64,000 nt of DNA from Lineus longissimus. Taxonomy: Eukaryota; Nemertea; Pilidiophora; Heteronemertea; Lineidae. The first letter of the stretch is position 1. Each line of letters starts with the position of its first letter. Position numbers and translations under genes: made by a program. The stretch covers positions 13,821,431-13,885,430 of the forward strand of contig NC_088322.1 of the NCBI RefSeq assembly GCF_910592395.1, read 5' to 3'. Shown here piece after piece: positions 46,801-58,450 of this stretch. The notes beneath the pieces are model-generated. The model was not told the origin of the DNA and ran no database searches. It saw only the letters and a program-made list of their open reading frames with translations.

Positions 46801-47757
46801 ACAATTAAATCTGCGACAGGGTCCGTGTACATTCTGTATACATACATTTCCGTGATTCAAAAAAAAGTCAATGCTGGAAGTTTCATCAAACTTTGCAGAA
46901 GTGTAGTCCTATATTTTGTCAATGTCATAAGTGAATTTGAAAAAAATCCTATGATTCTAAATTATTTTATTGGCGTTTTCAAGAGACATGTCAGAATTTG
47001 ACACAATACGGCGGCCATGTTAAAGGGGTGCGCCGGTCGTTGACGTATATTTACTATTGGTCCGAGTATATCTAGTTCCTACTTCTAACGCCAATCGACT
47101 CCAATAGTCAGTCACACGCTCGAGCGCTATCTGTATACAATTGGTGCGTGTATAAGTTTTCCCGATCGCTGCATGTTAGTTCAGTCTATGTGTCCACTGG
47201 GTTTGTCATATGAAAACACATCAACTATGAGGTAGATGTACAGTTTCAATCATCGCAAATCTGCCTAAAAAGGCAAGTTTTCTCAGGTACCGGTACGGCA
47301 GTGGCGTGCGTCTTCTTCTTTGTAGTGTTGATCTGCTCGTGCTGCCCTTGGCTCTGGGTGTAACAGCATCGTATGAAGTCGTGTTCGCTGGATTGTTCGG
47401 CAACGGCAAGCAGATTTTGGTGCAGAAATCAATGTGTAGCTAGATTCATGGCTGTTGTGGCCAATAAGATCAGATAAGATGAGCAAGAAATACGCATTTA
47501 CACCAAAAAAATGTGTTAATAAATGTTAGTAAGTCGAATAGCGTTCCCGTTTGATTTCCTAGTGGCAAACTCAACTAGTTGTGAAATTTATCTGCATACC
47601 ACTGACGAACCCGCAGTGATATCCACTGTTGCAAACGCAGAAGAAGATGAAGTTTGTACATTCTTTACAAAAACAATAATATCTGTTACTTACCGGCGGT
47701 AGTGTTTCCAGCAAGAAGCAGAAGAGCCCATTTTAGAAGGACTATTTTTACGGCCAT
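43837..47757 (-). CDS. LPf: diverged secreted LamG-PAN protein (3 exons)
   Basis: The exons are 47757-47694 (signal peptide, GTAAGT donor), 45070-44375 (LamG, 696 nt) and 44081-43837 (PAN, TGA). The sum is 1005 nt, 334 aa. The LamG exon keeps frame and phase but is 33 nt longer, with two extra segments: GTQ/QVKF-type changes mid-exon and a GGTSDHDGDKFLNGE stretch replacing RSASLNA before MSCVML. The signal exon and PAN exon are close to the other copies. The first intron is short (2.6 kb) and has almost no subrepeat. The gene lacks the LTR relic upstream. It is the outlier and probably the oldest member of the visible cluster. Confidence 0.82.
44375..45070 (-). CDS. LPf LamG exon, mosaic divergence
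   Basis: This exon is open throughout, phase 1 at both ends, with acceptor TTTTTTGACAG and donor GTAGGT. About the first 55 residues and the last 30 match the other LamG exons almost exactly. The middle, about residues 85-200, carries many substitutions (GLLVWAWPNSNLHVSITGYG, for example) and 11 extra residues. The core GVWMFFG-SYDKSSR and GYMDG are kept, so the fold should be intact. Confidence 0.8.
45304..45550. other. Unit-5-specific segment in the LPf intron
   Basis: The other units run directly from CATTAAACTGTGG to TTGGATCTTGAAGATGG. Here about 247 extra bases lie between, with AATAAA at about 45474 on the + strand. No clear terminal repeats or coding potential were seen. It could be an insertion here or a deletion in the array's ancestor. 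Confidence 0.5.
45697..45735 (-). repeat. Truncated tRNA-like SINE head (unit 5)
   Basis: Only the B-box half remains (GATTCGAACTCGCG on the + strand). The A-box half present in the other units is deleted, and the sequence resumes at GCTTCTGACGTCATG-like bases. Confidence 0.55.
45826..46385. other. Unit-5-specific 0.55-kb segment
   Basis: It separates AGGAAAAAAA from CAGAAT...TCCCTCACAC, which are adjacent in units 1-4. Inside, a tRNA-like stretch (GGTAGAGTGGTTGCATGCC, then GGATCGAAT) lies at about 46014-46060, followed by an imperfect duplication of roughly 100 bases (GAAGGGGCATGGCACATCCAG and a relative at about 46204). It is probably a SINE-like insertion. Confidence 0.45.
46434..47215. 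other. Unassigned intron sequence of LPf
   Basis: A short GAGTTTCGT triplication starts it (about 46449). An ORF at 46633-47001 on the + strand has no recognisable domain. No homology to the tandem unit was seen. Confidence 0.4.
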
Positions 47758-48545
47758 GTTGAACCGATTTCGTGCAAAATAGAGAATTAAAGATTGCAGA
47801 TCCAAATGTTGTGTAACTTGCAATGAAAAAGTGATCAAGGAGATTTCGTATCGAAAATGAACGTGCCACTATCACGGAACAACTTCGTACATATGAACGA
47901 ACATCCGGAACTGATGTCCACCTTGGTTACCGGTATGGATTCTGAATGAATGGATTGTGGCGGGACCAATATGCACGAGTCAATCGAATAGGCCAAAGAG
48001 AACCAAACCACTGTTTATGAGACCCCCGAAAGAGTTCAGATGCAAAAGTCGCTAATTCCTTTTCTAGTCTTCGAGCAAACACAACATTCAGTCAAAATGG
48101 ACGGTCAAAATGGTGACCTGGCGACTTCTCTCCTAAAAAGTTGTTTTGACAAACGCATTAATCAGCTTCAGTAATTTATTGCTATTAAAATGATCAATTG
48201 AAAGCTTGTACAAATAATGTGAGCATGTCATTTATATTGACTGCAGCGGATCATTACCTAATTCCTCGCGTGGGACTGTTTTAGCGGTCGCTTAGCAACC
48301 CTTCATATGGTGATGAGTCATCTGCTGCAGCCGTATAATTATTCATCTTCTGCAACGATTTGTTCGGTCTTTCAAGTGTCGTCTGCTCACACTGACAAAT
48401 ATTTGTTAAACAAATTGAAGAAACTTTGTTCAGATGGTCGAAATGATCAACTTTCGTTCAAATATTTCTTGAGCAAAACCTTAAGTTTGGAGAAAACGTG
48501 TATATTCTGGATGTCGTCTGCTCAAGTTGAATGAGTTGTTGTTGT
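47216..48545. repeat. Diverged partial unit 6 (array edge)
   Basis: It starts with a short piece of the subrepeat (47216-47320), then after about 330 unrelated bases holds the LPf signal exon and its 5' flank, and the block matching 7745-8070 of unit 1. It lacks the LTR relic and its flanking duplication, so it looks like the ancestral form of this region. Confidence 0.8.
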
Positions 48546-49449
48546 TCAGCAGGAGCAAATGAAAACAAATGAAAGCAACTATCAATGTAACCATTCAAGT
48601 GGAACCCGCATTACCTAACCTCCCCGAGTCGATAGTCGACTGCATCCATACATGCAGAGTTAGCTATCGATCTTTAGCCTCTCGGAAACTATGAATAATT
48701 CCTTAAGAAGAGCCAGCCGTCGATTGGTATGTGGTATCAACGGTAGGACTATGTGTCACCGCGTGATTGTAGTGTAGAATGCACGGGGTTATTGGCGCCA
48801 TTTCCCAAGCATTTGCTTGGATACATTAACCAGCCTTTACCATGCAGAAGCAGTTATATTGGAATAGGAGTATTATGTTTGTCTGAGTGAAAATGGACCC
48901 AGGCAGATGGATAGGAAATAAATATTCTTGAACACGAAATCACGGAATTTTATCAGTGTTCGTTAAACCAGATAACGGATAACGTTTTTCCACGGATGGT
49001 ATTAATGAGAAGCTGGCTTTCATTCTCTGATGAGGAATACACCATTTGATGATTTTGTGCAAGTGGATTTACATGGGCCGCGTTCAAACTCGGGCGGGAC
49101 CTCTAGGTCTGGGAGTATATTTATATAAATATATTGGATATTGATTCCTTAAAACCCAGAGTTCTTTGGGCATTTCTGTAGATGGAACTGAGACAGTTGC
49201 TTTCTAGTTTTAGTTCTGTGATGGCGTTTGATTTGTCGAAGTTACCCTCACACTTATAATCTTTGACCCAGTGGCCGGATCTTGGGTCCTATTCAGTTGT
49301 GGTCCTCTAGACGATTTGAAAGGAGAGATGGTCTAAGACCCCCATGGAGGTACTATTGATATTTTAGGCGATTCTGCTTACTGTGATTGTAGTTTTTTAT
49401 GTCAAAGGTACCACAACTGACTGGTGATAGGATGACAAGTTACATATAT
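48546..49449. other. Right flank, no gene seen
   Basis: Sequence absent from the tandem units apart from about 28 bases at 49275-49302 (GGCCGGATCTTGGGTCC), which in the units abuts 48545-like sequence directly. No coding exon recognised. Confidence 0.5.
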
Positions 49450-49836
49450 TTAAAGGGGGACTATAGGCCACATGGATTTAAGGCAAAAAGTGCTAATTAC
49501 AAGAAAGCAGTTTTTATCAAGATCATACCCTTAATGAGGGTATGATATTACCTGTGTTATAGCTAAGAGTTGGGTTCAAATTTTTGGTCTTCATGGTGTA
49601 ACTATTAGGACTTAATTGTTTGTGCCATATTGTTGTTGAGTTAGTAAAGAATCTGAATCTGAATCTGTGTCTATTTTGCACAGATTAGGGACTGGTTTAG
49701 GTTTTGTTGATAATTAAGTTCCTGTTGCAACCATGAACAATAGAACTGACACACTGTGAGAAAGGAGAGGCTCCTATTGGCAATTTAAGGTAACTTACTC
49801 TTGCTCATTTGTTTGGTGCCTTTATTCTCCCTTTAA
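49450..49836. mobile_element. TTAA-flanked MITE, family 1, copy A
   Basis: TTAA at both ends (49450-49453, 49833-49836) with terminal inverted repeats TTAAAGGGGGACTATAGGC and, read inward from the right, TTAAAGGGAGAATAAAGGC. Internally there is a perfect 10-bp hairpin (49522-49531 with 49537-49546) and a GAATCT repeat tail at about 49648-49666. TTAA duplication suggests a piggyBac-like source. The right 80 bases resemble copy B. Confidence 0.65.
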
Positions 49837-50865
49837 TACCAATTAACCAATCACTCATTGCAGGAATGGGAATAGCAACCCTGAAAAGGAACAACCCATC
49901 ACTTGAGGCAGTTTCTGATATTTGGCCTGGTTTTAATCCACTTTCTGCCAAGAAGGGGCATACATAGGGATACATTTGGCATACAAGGATCGAAACATGC
50001 GCATGCTTGCGGATGTTAACAGGTATCATTTCAGCCAAAAGGCTTGGAGGACCCAGAGACACATTCCTCCTTGAATTCAACTTTAATAACGAGGTCTTGA
50101 AACTGCTGAAAACTGATTTATTATGTAGTTTCTTAGCAGGATTACAGGTATTTTTATATGGAGTGTGTTGTTTTGAAATGAATTTTGTGGCAATTTAGCT
50201 GCATTTCTACCAAACTGTGTCAAGACTGTCCAGAAAAGTGTATACTGGGTGTCACAATTGACCGATCTCATTTCGTTGATCTCGAAGAAAAACACATTTT
50301 TGATGAGTATTGAGCATTGATCTCCAACTTGTGTCAGCATTTGTGACTTTTTTGTTAATTTTAAAATGGATTTATATCAACATTGTCTATTTATTAGGAC
50401 ATTATGATTATATAACCAACATTCTTTTGGATGATGGCCATTGTCTTGCCAAGACAGCCTAGATCTCTAAAACTGTTTGAAATGATATAGTGACACAGTT
50501 AACACTGGGACGTGATTCCAAGTTACCTGGAACATTCTTAAAGCTATCCCTGGATCATCCACAAGTGTCCTGAACAAAACTTCAGATCTGAAACTTCCAT
50601 CTCCAACATTCCAAAAACTTGGAGACAATAATGATATCAAGTTAAGACACACCTTTCTGCGTGCTAGGAATTGGTCTCACCCTGGTCGCTATTTGGATTA
50701 AGACACACTTTTCCACATGTTAGGAATTGGTCTTGCACTTGTCGCTATCTGGATTATCAGTTGGTTCCTTGACTGTGTGGAGTGGGACAGGGCAATGGAG
50801 AGGAGTTCAAGAGAGGGAGAGGTGAGTATTGTTGTACTTGTTGTGATTTCATTTTCCTGCTTCTG
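49837..50865. other. Right flank, no gene seen
   Basis: A/T-rich single-copy sequence. A short open stretch at 50007-50198 (+) has no recognisable domain. Confidence 0.4.
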
Positions 50866-51160
50866 TCTTTGTTTGACTCTGAACAGATGACCTCTGGTCA
50901 AAGTAAGTAAGACAAGGTACTGACAGTCAATGTCACTGTTGGTGATCACAGCTAGGTGACAATTTGTTTCACTTCCTCTGTTTGTACCTAATACGCAGTT
51001 CTTTATCTTGCCACCTACATATTACTCTGTAATATGTTTGGTTTTTAATAAAATTTGAATTTGCATTGGATATTTGCTGTGGATCGGCCTTGTCCTTCCC
51101 CATAGGAAGACTATGTTTAAGATGACTGTTAGAATGCCCCAGGAGTCTAGGATGGATTGT
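50866..51160. repeat. Displaced piece of the tandem unit
   Basis: Matches 8100-8405 of unit 1 (GCTTCTGTCTTTGTTTGAC to GGATGGATTGTAG), including the TTTGAATTTG run after AATAAAA. It is diverged and lies about 2.3 kb from the block it adjoins in the tandem units. Confidence 0.75.
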
Positions 51161-51253
51161 AGGGTTACTATGTGTTCCCTTGCATGAGGTTTTGGTCGGT
51201 AAGCAGCATTTATGCCACCTGTCCTCAGCTGTCCAAAACAAAGGGCATTGCCT

Positions 51254-51474
51254 TTAAAGGGAAACTATAGGCAGGAGCAGAGGGACTAATTTGGCCATCT
51301 TCAGGTGACTAATATACACAGTAAGGGCCCTTGTCATGTCAGATTCAGCACAAAATATGTTCCTCGTACAAGCATCAATCATTTCGACGTACTATGAGAT
51401 GTGAGAGACCCCTATTGGCGACTATGTGTAACTTTATCTTGCCTGCCTAGCTGCTGCCTATATTGTCCCTTTAA
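51254..51474. mobile_element. TTAA-flanked MITE, family 1, copy B
   Basis: TTAA at 51254-51257 and 51471-51474. The inverted ends are TTAAAGGGAAACTATAGGC and TTAAAGGGACAATATAGGC, with about 21 of 25 bases matching. It shares CCCCTATTGGCGA-type internal sequence with copy A. Confidence 0.7.
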
Positions 51475-54455
51475 GGGACACTTCATTTTGTCAGACCGGG
51501 CTCTTTCTTGCCAAGACTTTGCGGACGCTCAGGCCAGTCCAGTCAACATCCTAAACAGTCTTCTTATTGAGGTGGAATGAGGACAGTCCACTGCATCTGG
51601 AATGTAAGGCTGGGATGCTGATCGCTGATGTAACTGTTCCTGTGGCTGGTCAGAACAGACCAAGTGTCTTCCCTCTCATGAAGAGTAGATACGTTGTCAG
51701 AAAGTGCAGACTCTTATAACCGTGCAGACTCTTTGCTATTTCTGTAGAATATTCCCAGATGGCAGCACATCAGAAACCAACGCGCTACACTGGACCCAAT
51801 GCGAGTTCAACCAGAGAACACTCAAAATCAATATTCATTGTTGTGTTTACTGTATCTGTGTTATGAACTATTAGGGATGGTTTGATTCTGAAAGTGGGGA
51901 GGCGGCACGTGCGGGAGCTGGGGTCTGTTGAGATGACACGGCCATGAGAAGTGCCGATGATGAAGAAGGCTGCTGTGATATATGGCAGTGACTTCAATTG
52001 TCGACTTCAAGCATATTAGAATTTGACCCACCGAAGTCCTCACCTCAACCACCTAACCTAACCCGTCCGCCTGCGAAGAGAATCTCTTGCACTTCTGCTG
52101 ACTTTCGTAGAAATCATCACTAATCCTGTCACATACCATCATGTCCTTCGAGATCATGACAACACTATCAACATAAAAAGATCATTGTTGTCAATTTCCC
52201 CAACCTTGCCTGCAGCGTCTTCTCAGAATCTCTGGGTCCCTGGTTTCCACGAAAATCAATGTCCCTGGAAACCGTAAATGAACAATGGTACGTGCACCTG
52301 TCAATTCATTGTGTAGGGGATGATGAGGGTGTAGTTAAGGTGAGGTGTCTCCAGCGAATGCTTGTCAAATCTGTTTCACTTGGTGTCTGCCAGCAAACGT
52401 GCATCTGTGAGCATAGGTGTCACAAATGTGCCTCAAGTCAGTGGGTGATTGTCAGTCCTACTATGCACAGTGTAGGCCTATCTAGGAAGTGTGTGTGGTG
52501 GTGGGGGTGGACTGATGTGGGAGGAGGGGGGAGATTTTTTCTGTCCTTTCAAAGTTCCATCTTGTATAGGTGAGTTGCCTGACGCAATGGGAGACAGCGT
52601 AGAATGCGGTAGAACCATGTCACTTGTTACAGCCACATCATCTCTCGGGGCATAAACATCATTCCTTGCCAGAATTCCTTTAAAGATTATTAGGGAAAAA
52701 GTGGCCTTAGTCACTTTTGCTGGTTGCCTTTTCTTTGTGTTGCTAAGCAGAATTCAGGAACACAGCTAATTCTAAGAAAGACCGAGGTGCTGTTACTGAC
52801 ATTCATTTGCTCGACATTGCCAAAACCATTAGTTGTTCATTACGATTTCCGTGAAACGTCTCAAGATTAGCGCCAAAACACAGTTCTCTGATTCCCAACT
52901 GGCTTTGTCTTTAAGCTAATGTTTCTAAGGGAATCAGTTGCCTTGGTTACCAAATCAGGGCATTGATTCTCAACCTGGTTTCCAGGATTCTGAAGATCAG
53001 TTTGATGAGAAATCGCAGATAGACGTATCATAGAACCTCTCTAATAAGGACACAGTTGGAACCGCGAAACGATGTCCTTAAAATAGGGAGGTGGCTTGAA
53101 GACATAGATCAAATTGTATTGAATTGACCCATTTGGGACCAAAATCTATGTATCGGCTGTGGACGAGGTTGAGTCACCTTGGATAAACTCATCGAAATGT
53201 TTCCTAGAAATGGCCGATAGTCCCAGAATGGCTTTGTGCTGTCATTGGAGTGATGATCGGGGATCACTTCAGACGCTTGTGTTTTTGCCATGGAAATGGC
53301 AATATTTCGGGAAAGTTTCTTTTCAATGTGCTGCTCCCAGTTTCCAACTTCCCAAGCCCGCTGTTGGCTGTTTTCGCATCATTTATTTATGTTGCTAGGA
53401 TAGGCCTGTCTTTTGACCAATTTCGAAAGTTATGGTTGAGTTACAAATAATTGGATAGAAAAGCAACAAAGGGATTTGCGTTGAGGATATGAACATTTCG
53501 TTTTCAAAAACTTGATGTATTGTGATCATCATTTCTTATTCGTTATTTTAACCATCGATTATTCCACTACATGTATTCAGCACACCCAAAACTAAGACAA
53601 TGACACAATATATGACACTTTAAAGGGAAACAGTCACTCTCGAGATTGTACTTTTATGAGACATATTCATAGGGACAGTTTTTATATTGCATCACAGTTT
53701 ACATGAAGGTTCAAGTGCCTCTTGAATGATAAGAGAAGTCTTGAGAGAGATGTCCTCCACTCCTTGAATTTAAATGCCTGATTCTAACTTCCTGGAAACT
53801 TTCTTACGATAGCACATTGAGGAATATGTCATGATTGTGGTGAATTCAGCAGTTCATAGGTGATTTGATTCCAGTTCTTAGTATTTAGTGGGTGATGAGA
53901 CTTGAATGATTGTAGCTCTGTCTGTAGTCATTGCTGGTTGTGTATTTTAACAATGTCGTATTCTGCGAGAGTACTATGGAAGAATAGGAAAAATCTGGTA
54001 AGTATCTAGCGAATTTGTGACATTATTCTTCTTCTTCTGTGTTCAACGTCTCCAGGTAATGCCAGGCCAGAACTTATTGTTATAAAGCTCAAGAATTGAT
54101 ATAATTATACATTTGGCAGTAGTGTGTATCGCTACAGTTTCGATTGCAGCATCATACTGATCTGGTGATGCCATATTCGGCTGGTTTAAGAATCTTGCAG
54201 GTTTCGGTTAATCGCAGATATCACTCTTGCTCAAGTGTCTGGTTTTTAAAAGTTTAATTCTAAAAAAATGTTTTTTCACTTCAGTTGTCACATGACAGTC
54301 TTCCACAAGACGCAAGAAATGAGGTAAGATAAAATTTCTTGTTATTGCGAAATTTGTTTTTAAGGTTAGAAAATTCTGGAATGGGTAATGGCCAACATAT
54401 TGTTAATTTAGCCAAGGTAAAGCAAACCTGGACATAGCCTTGTTTGCCCTTGGAG
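51475..54455. other. Intergenic or intronic, no gene seen
   Basis: Only short ORFs occur, none with a domain. A minus-strand ORF starting at 51997 has a signal-peptide-like start but no supporting splice or domain evidence. A TTTAAAGGGAAAC motif at about 53620 looks like one end of a MITE, with no partner found. Confidence 0.4.
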
Positions 54456-54531
54456 TCAAATGATAGGTTGACCTTCAAATGATAGGTTGACCTTCAAATG
54501 GAAGTTTGACCTTCAAATGAACGTTTGACCT
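54456..54531. repeat. 19-bp minisatellite, four copies
   Basis: Four 19-bp repeats of TCAAATGATAGGTTGACCT with few changes. On the minus strand each has AGGTCA, three of them as TGAAGGTCA, which fits the TNAAGGTCA extended half-site of ERR/NR5A-type nuclear receptors. Binding is inferred. Confidence 0.85.
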
Positions 54532-57305
54532 TCTAGGAAATGTAAAAGTTAACGGCCATATAACTATCAATTGATTTCCATAAAAAATTCATTAATTGCA
54601 TAACAAACAACTGCATACTTCCTTTCCCATCCCTAACATGTGGCGCGGCACGCATTGTCAACAAAGCTATGAATCACCCCCTCAGATCCATATTGTTTCC
54701 AATAAAGTATAAATACAAATACAGATGATGACCTACCAATAATGGCTGTTAACGATGTTGATTAAGGCACTGAATATGGTGAAATCAATTCAGAACAAAG
54801 GATTTGAGGTGAGGAAATGAAATTAGTTCAGTTGGTTTCTATACCGTACGTGAATAGGCAATATGAAGTAAAATGCCTCAAAACAGAAGGCTCCGACTGA
54901 AAAAAGAAAACGCTTTGCTAGAGTTGTTGCAGAATCATTGGGAAACAAATTCTAGTATGATGATTCCTCACATAGAGGTGAAAAGACCACCATTAGGCAA
55001 GAAATAGAGACTTTTATCAGCAGCTAATGTTGATTCACGCAAAAATTAGTAATCATCATTGTACAAACAATCCGAAAAATCATATAACATGCATTGATGA
55101 TCATTGGCCTAGTGAGAAAATATGTACATTCATATATACTTGGAAACGCAAACAGTGCTGTAGCTCAAATGGTCAGATTCTCTCATCACCAAGTTCTTAC
55201 GGCAAGTGTATCTCGTGGAGGCCATGATGATATGGGTTGTTGATTTGACCTACTTTTCAAGGTCAACACTGCATAGCCATGTTCCCATCCATCTCACAGT
55301 CTTTGTGTCTTTTCATTTCAAACTCATAAAATCGTAAAATCAACAAAGGGCGCAGCACACATCAGTTTTTAATCTTGGTATTATAGGTGCTTGTGACGAG
55401 TCATTCCTACGAGGGGTGTGCAAACAATGTTCAGGAGTCGTACAGTGTGTCAATAATCTCGACTTGAACAATAGAGTGATATACACTCACTTAGGGTACA
55501 CGTTTGTCACATGTTAAGTGCTTGATATTTGTCGCATTATGATTTTTCTTGGATATGGGTTTCTGATGTTGCTGGGAGAGAAATTGCTAAGTGTCTTGTG
55601 TACCAGTAATTTCCTGCTCTTATAGCCTGGGACCCGACCCTCGGGTGGTTGTCAGGAAGGCTTGAAAGCCAGGTGGACTGGGTTGGGCCAGAGGCGGTTG
55701 GGTTAAGGACATTCTATTCAGTACATACACATCCGAGGGGAGGATTGCATCTGTTACTTTTATATGTTCGCTTGAGGTAGATGACCCCTTAGGTCACACT
55801 GCCACATTCAGCATTCAGCTAATCTTGGTTGTTTGTTGACAGAAGGTTTTGAGCCCTTTTTGTTGCTGATGCTGAGTGTCCTTAAGCAAGATATTTGACC
55901 GTACTTGCTTGACTCCATCCAGGTGCATTATCTAGTGTCAGTAGAGAACTAACTGTAGGTGGTCAGTAAATGTGTCTGCCAACTTTGGTTGGTCTGGTTT
56001 CCTCCTGCAATAATATGATGAGTCAGCATTATGTCAATTTGAACTTTAGTAAGTAAAAACAATAATGCCGTGACAGGAATTTTAGAAAAAATGTAATTAC
56101 TAATCTCACCCTCCGGTGCACTGATGAAATATCATTTGCCAATTATTATAAAAACAGTGCTATGAGTGTGTCACAATTAAGCAAAACTAACATCACGTGC
56201 TGCTCTAAAAAGCAACAAATTTCTCCTCCTGAAATCAATCATTTCCATCATTTCTATTTGACTTCCAGCCACCGACTGTCACAGTTCAATGAATCCGTGG
56301 GGTGCGGTGGCATCTCTGACTAAGTGTTGTCATAAATGCTTCTAAATTTGAGCGCATCACATTTTTGTCATGGCCTGCGGCCGTAAAATAAATCTGCATG
56401 TTTCTATTGCATGCTCTAAGTAAATAAATGAAGCATGCATCAATGTAGTATTGAGAGATGTTAATTATGATAATATTTGTTTTGAGTAATAGGTTGAAAT
56501 ATTGGCAGTGCATGACATATCGCGGACTCGGTGCACTCATCCGTGTATATTGACCTTGGGCAAGTGTCTTGATGTATTTCAATCAAGGAATGGATTATAA
56601 TTACAGGGTGCCTAATTTGTACTTTATTTGTGCTGAGTTACATTTTGATCATTGTACATTTACAAAATTAGTATCTCTTGATACTTCGAGAGGGAAGAAA
56701 ATTGGCTCCAAAGAATATCTTGACCAAAAGGTGAAATCTCCATCCTATGATGGGACTTCATATGTCAGATCAACACTGTCTCGACTCTATATGAATAAAA
56801 ATTCATACTGAGTGTTCAGGCAGAAATTTAGGCTTCCCAGAAGTGGAAAGTTGCACCCTGAGTGTTAATCTATTCGGTCAATTGGGAGACCGCACACATT
56901 GCAGGCTGATGCCAACCTGAAATCAGATGGACTCGGGCAGAAATAGCACTAATTTGAACGACAAGGGCGTACAGTAGTAAATTTTTGTCTTTTTCTCAAA
57001 AAGGTAGTCTGTTCAACCAGGCTCCATAATTGTAAACTGACTCTGTCGTTAATTTGATAATGACACTTAATTATGTTAATGGGACTTCGACAGCACTACC
57101 TGTGAATGTTATCGGGTTGCCACAGAACAAAAGGGTGGCCTTGCCGACGCCCTTACGCTTGTAGGGTCTTTTGTCGCATCCGCTGGGCTGGTCTCCATGG
57201 TTATCACCAAGTCGTCAGAATCTGCGTTGTAACAAAGGCACGTGCCATACGGTAGAGTCAGCACACGGTGGCTTACTCCGCCCTTTCACCGCCACATTGT
57301 CAACA
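54532..57305. other. Intergenic or intronic, no gene seen
   Basis: A/T-rich sequence without a recognised exon, RNA gene or repeat. Confidence 0.4.
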
Positions 57306-57349
57306 ATGAACTACCGATTCGATATGTTGACCAGAATCAGTGTACACAA

Positions 57350-57580
57350 TGCACCACAGCATGTACACAAATTGAGTCATAGTGAGGCTGAATCGGATAA
57401 CAGTTCAATTCAACATAACTCTGGCAAGGAACTATGTACATTATACACTACACCATACACACAAATCTAGCCGAAGTTAAACTGGATAGTAGTTGTATCC
57501 ATTTTAACTTTGCCTAGAAACTGTGTACATTGGACACAAAACCATGCTCACATATTGAGCCAAAGTTAACATGAGTCAGA
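57350..57580. repeat. Degenerate tandem repeat, about 95 bp
   Basis: About two and a half copies of a unit holding CATGTACACAAATTGAGTC, a GTTAA/TTAAC section and AACTATGTACATT. The copies are much diverged. Confidence 0.45.
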
Positions 57581-58232
57581 CTATATGCATGTGTAGCCAA
57601 GCGCATGCGGCATCCCCTTTATGTTGCCTTGGAAATAAATTATAGATTTTCCAAATATGGCAAGTGTGTACACAATACATGCGTCTAGCCGGAGCATGCG
57701 CGGAGGATAACGCATGCAGCGAGATGAATGCACAGCCATTTCGCAATATTGTTTGCCGTCTTTGTGTGTTGATATCAACGTGTGAAAATAACGCTTCCTT
57801 CCTTTGATAAAGTTTCTCGTCTGCTTTTACGGATTCTGAGAACATCGTCTTGGGATTTTGAAGACTTTCGTGTCAACCTTGGAATATCTTAATGATGCAT
57901 TAGATAGTATGTTGATGACAAAGGATTCAATGGTACTTTCATTGCAGCATTTCATCTCTATATAATGGTGTACTTTTTCACGCTTTATTCTGCAATGGAA
58001 GATTTATCTCGAAAACATTTGATTAAATTTAGTTAGGAAGGATTTGGAGTATTTGGTGTTGAATCCTTCTTCAAGGTTTATCTCACCAACCTCAGTTAAC
58101 CTCATCTCTCATTATTTCTCACTTTGTAGATGTAAGCATGTCATAAACAACTTTTGTCTCTTCATTTTGCCAACCAACATTGCTCTACTGAAGGGACATA
58201 CTGTTTAATATCTGGTTAAAATTTGTTTTTAG
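57581..58232. other. Intergenic or intronic, no gene seen
   Basis: Contains several GCATGC motifs at 57580-57720. Nothing else recognised. Confidence 0.4.
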
Positions 58233-58450
58233 CTCATCGTTCAGGGGAGCTTATACGATACCGTGGCGTCCGTCGTCGTCATCCGTCGTTAGTGGCATGT
58301 TTCATCACCGCTGGTGTTACTAACTTGAAGTCGTGTACATATGTACCCCTAGGTCAGATGACCTCAGAGACAAAATTTCTATCCCGTCTGATTCTTAACT
58401 TGGCCACCAAAAGTGTGATAAGGGACTCATTTTCGATAAAATTTTTATGG
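58233..58450 (+). repeat. Dispersed-repeat-like segment
   Basis: Starts AGCTCATCGTTCAGGGGAGC, then GTGGCGTCCGTCGTCGTCATC and a conserved-looking tail. I recall this type of start as a common dispersed repeat in invertebrate genomes; one copy here, so not proven from the window. Confidence 0.4.

Noticed and set aside
46633-47001. 122-aa plus-strand ORF with a hydrophobic start (MVLATVLITAYLYS)
   Set aside because: No domain, no relatives in the other units and no splice support; too weak to call.
48546-50865. Introns removed from a processed copy to explain the compact form in the tandem units
   Set aside because: The gap borders do not show GT-AG on either strand, so deletion or insertion is more likely.
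51785-51997. 70-aa minus-strand ORF with a signal-peptide-like start (MKSLPYITAAFFIIG)
   Set aside because: No donor site at a sensible place, no domain and no second copy.
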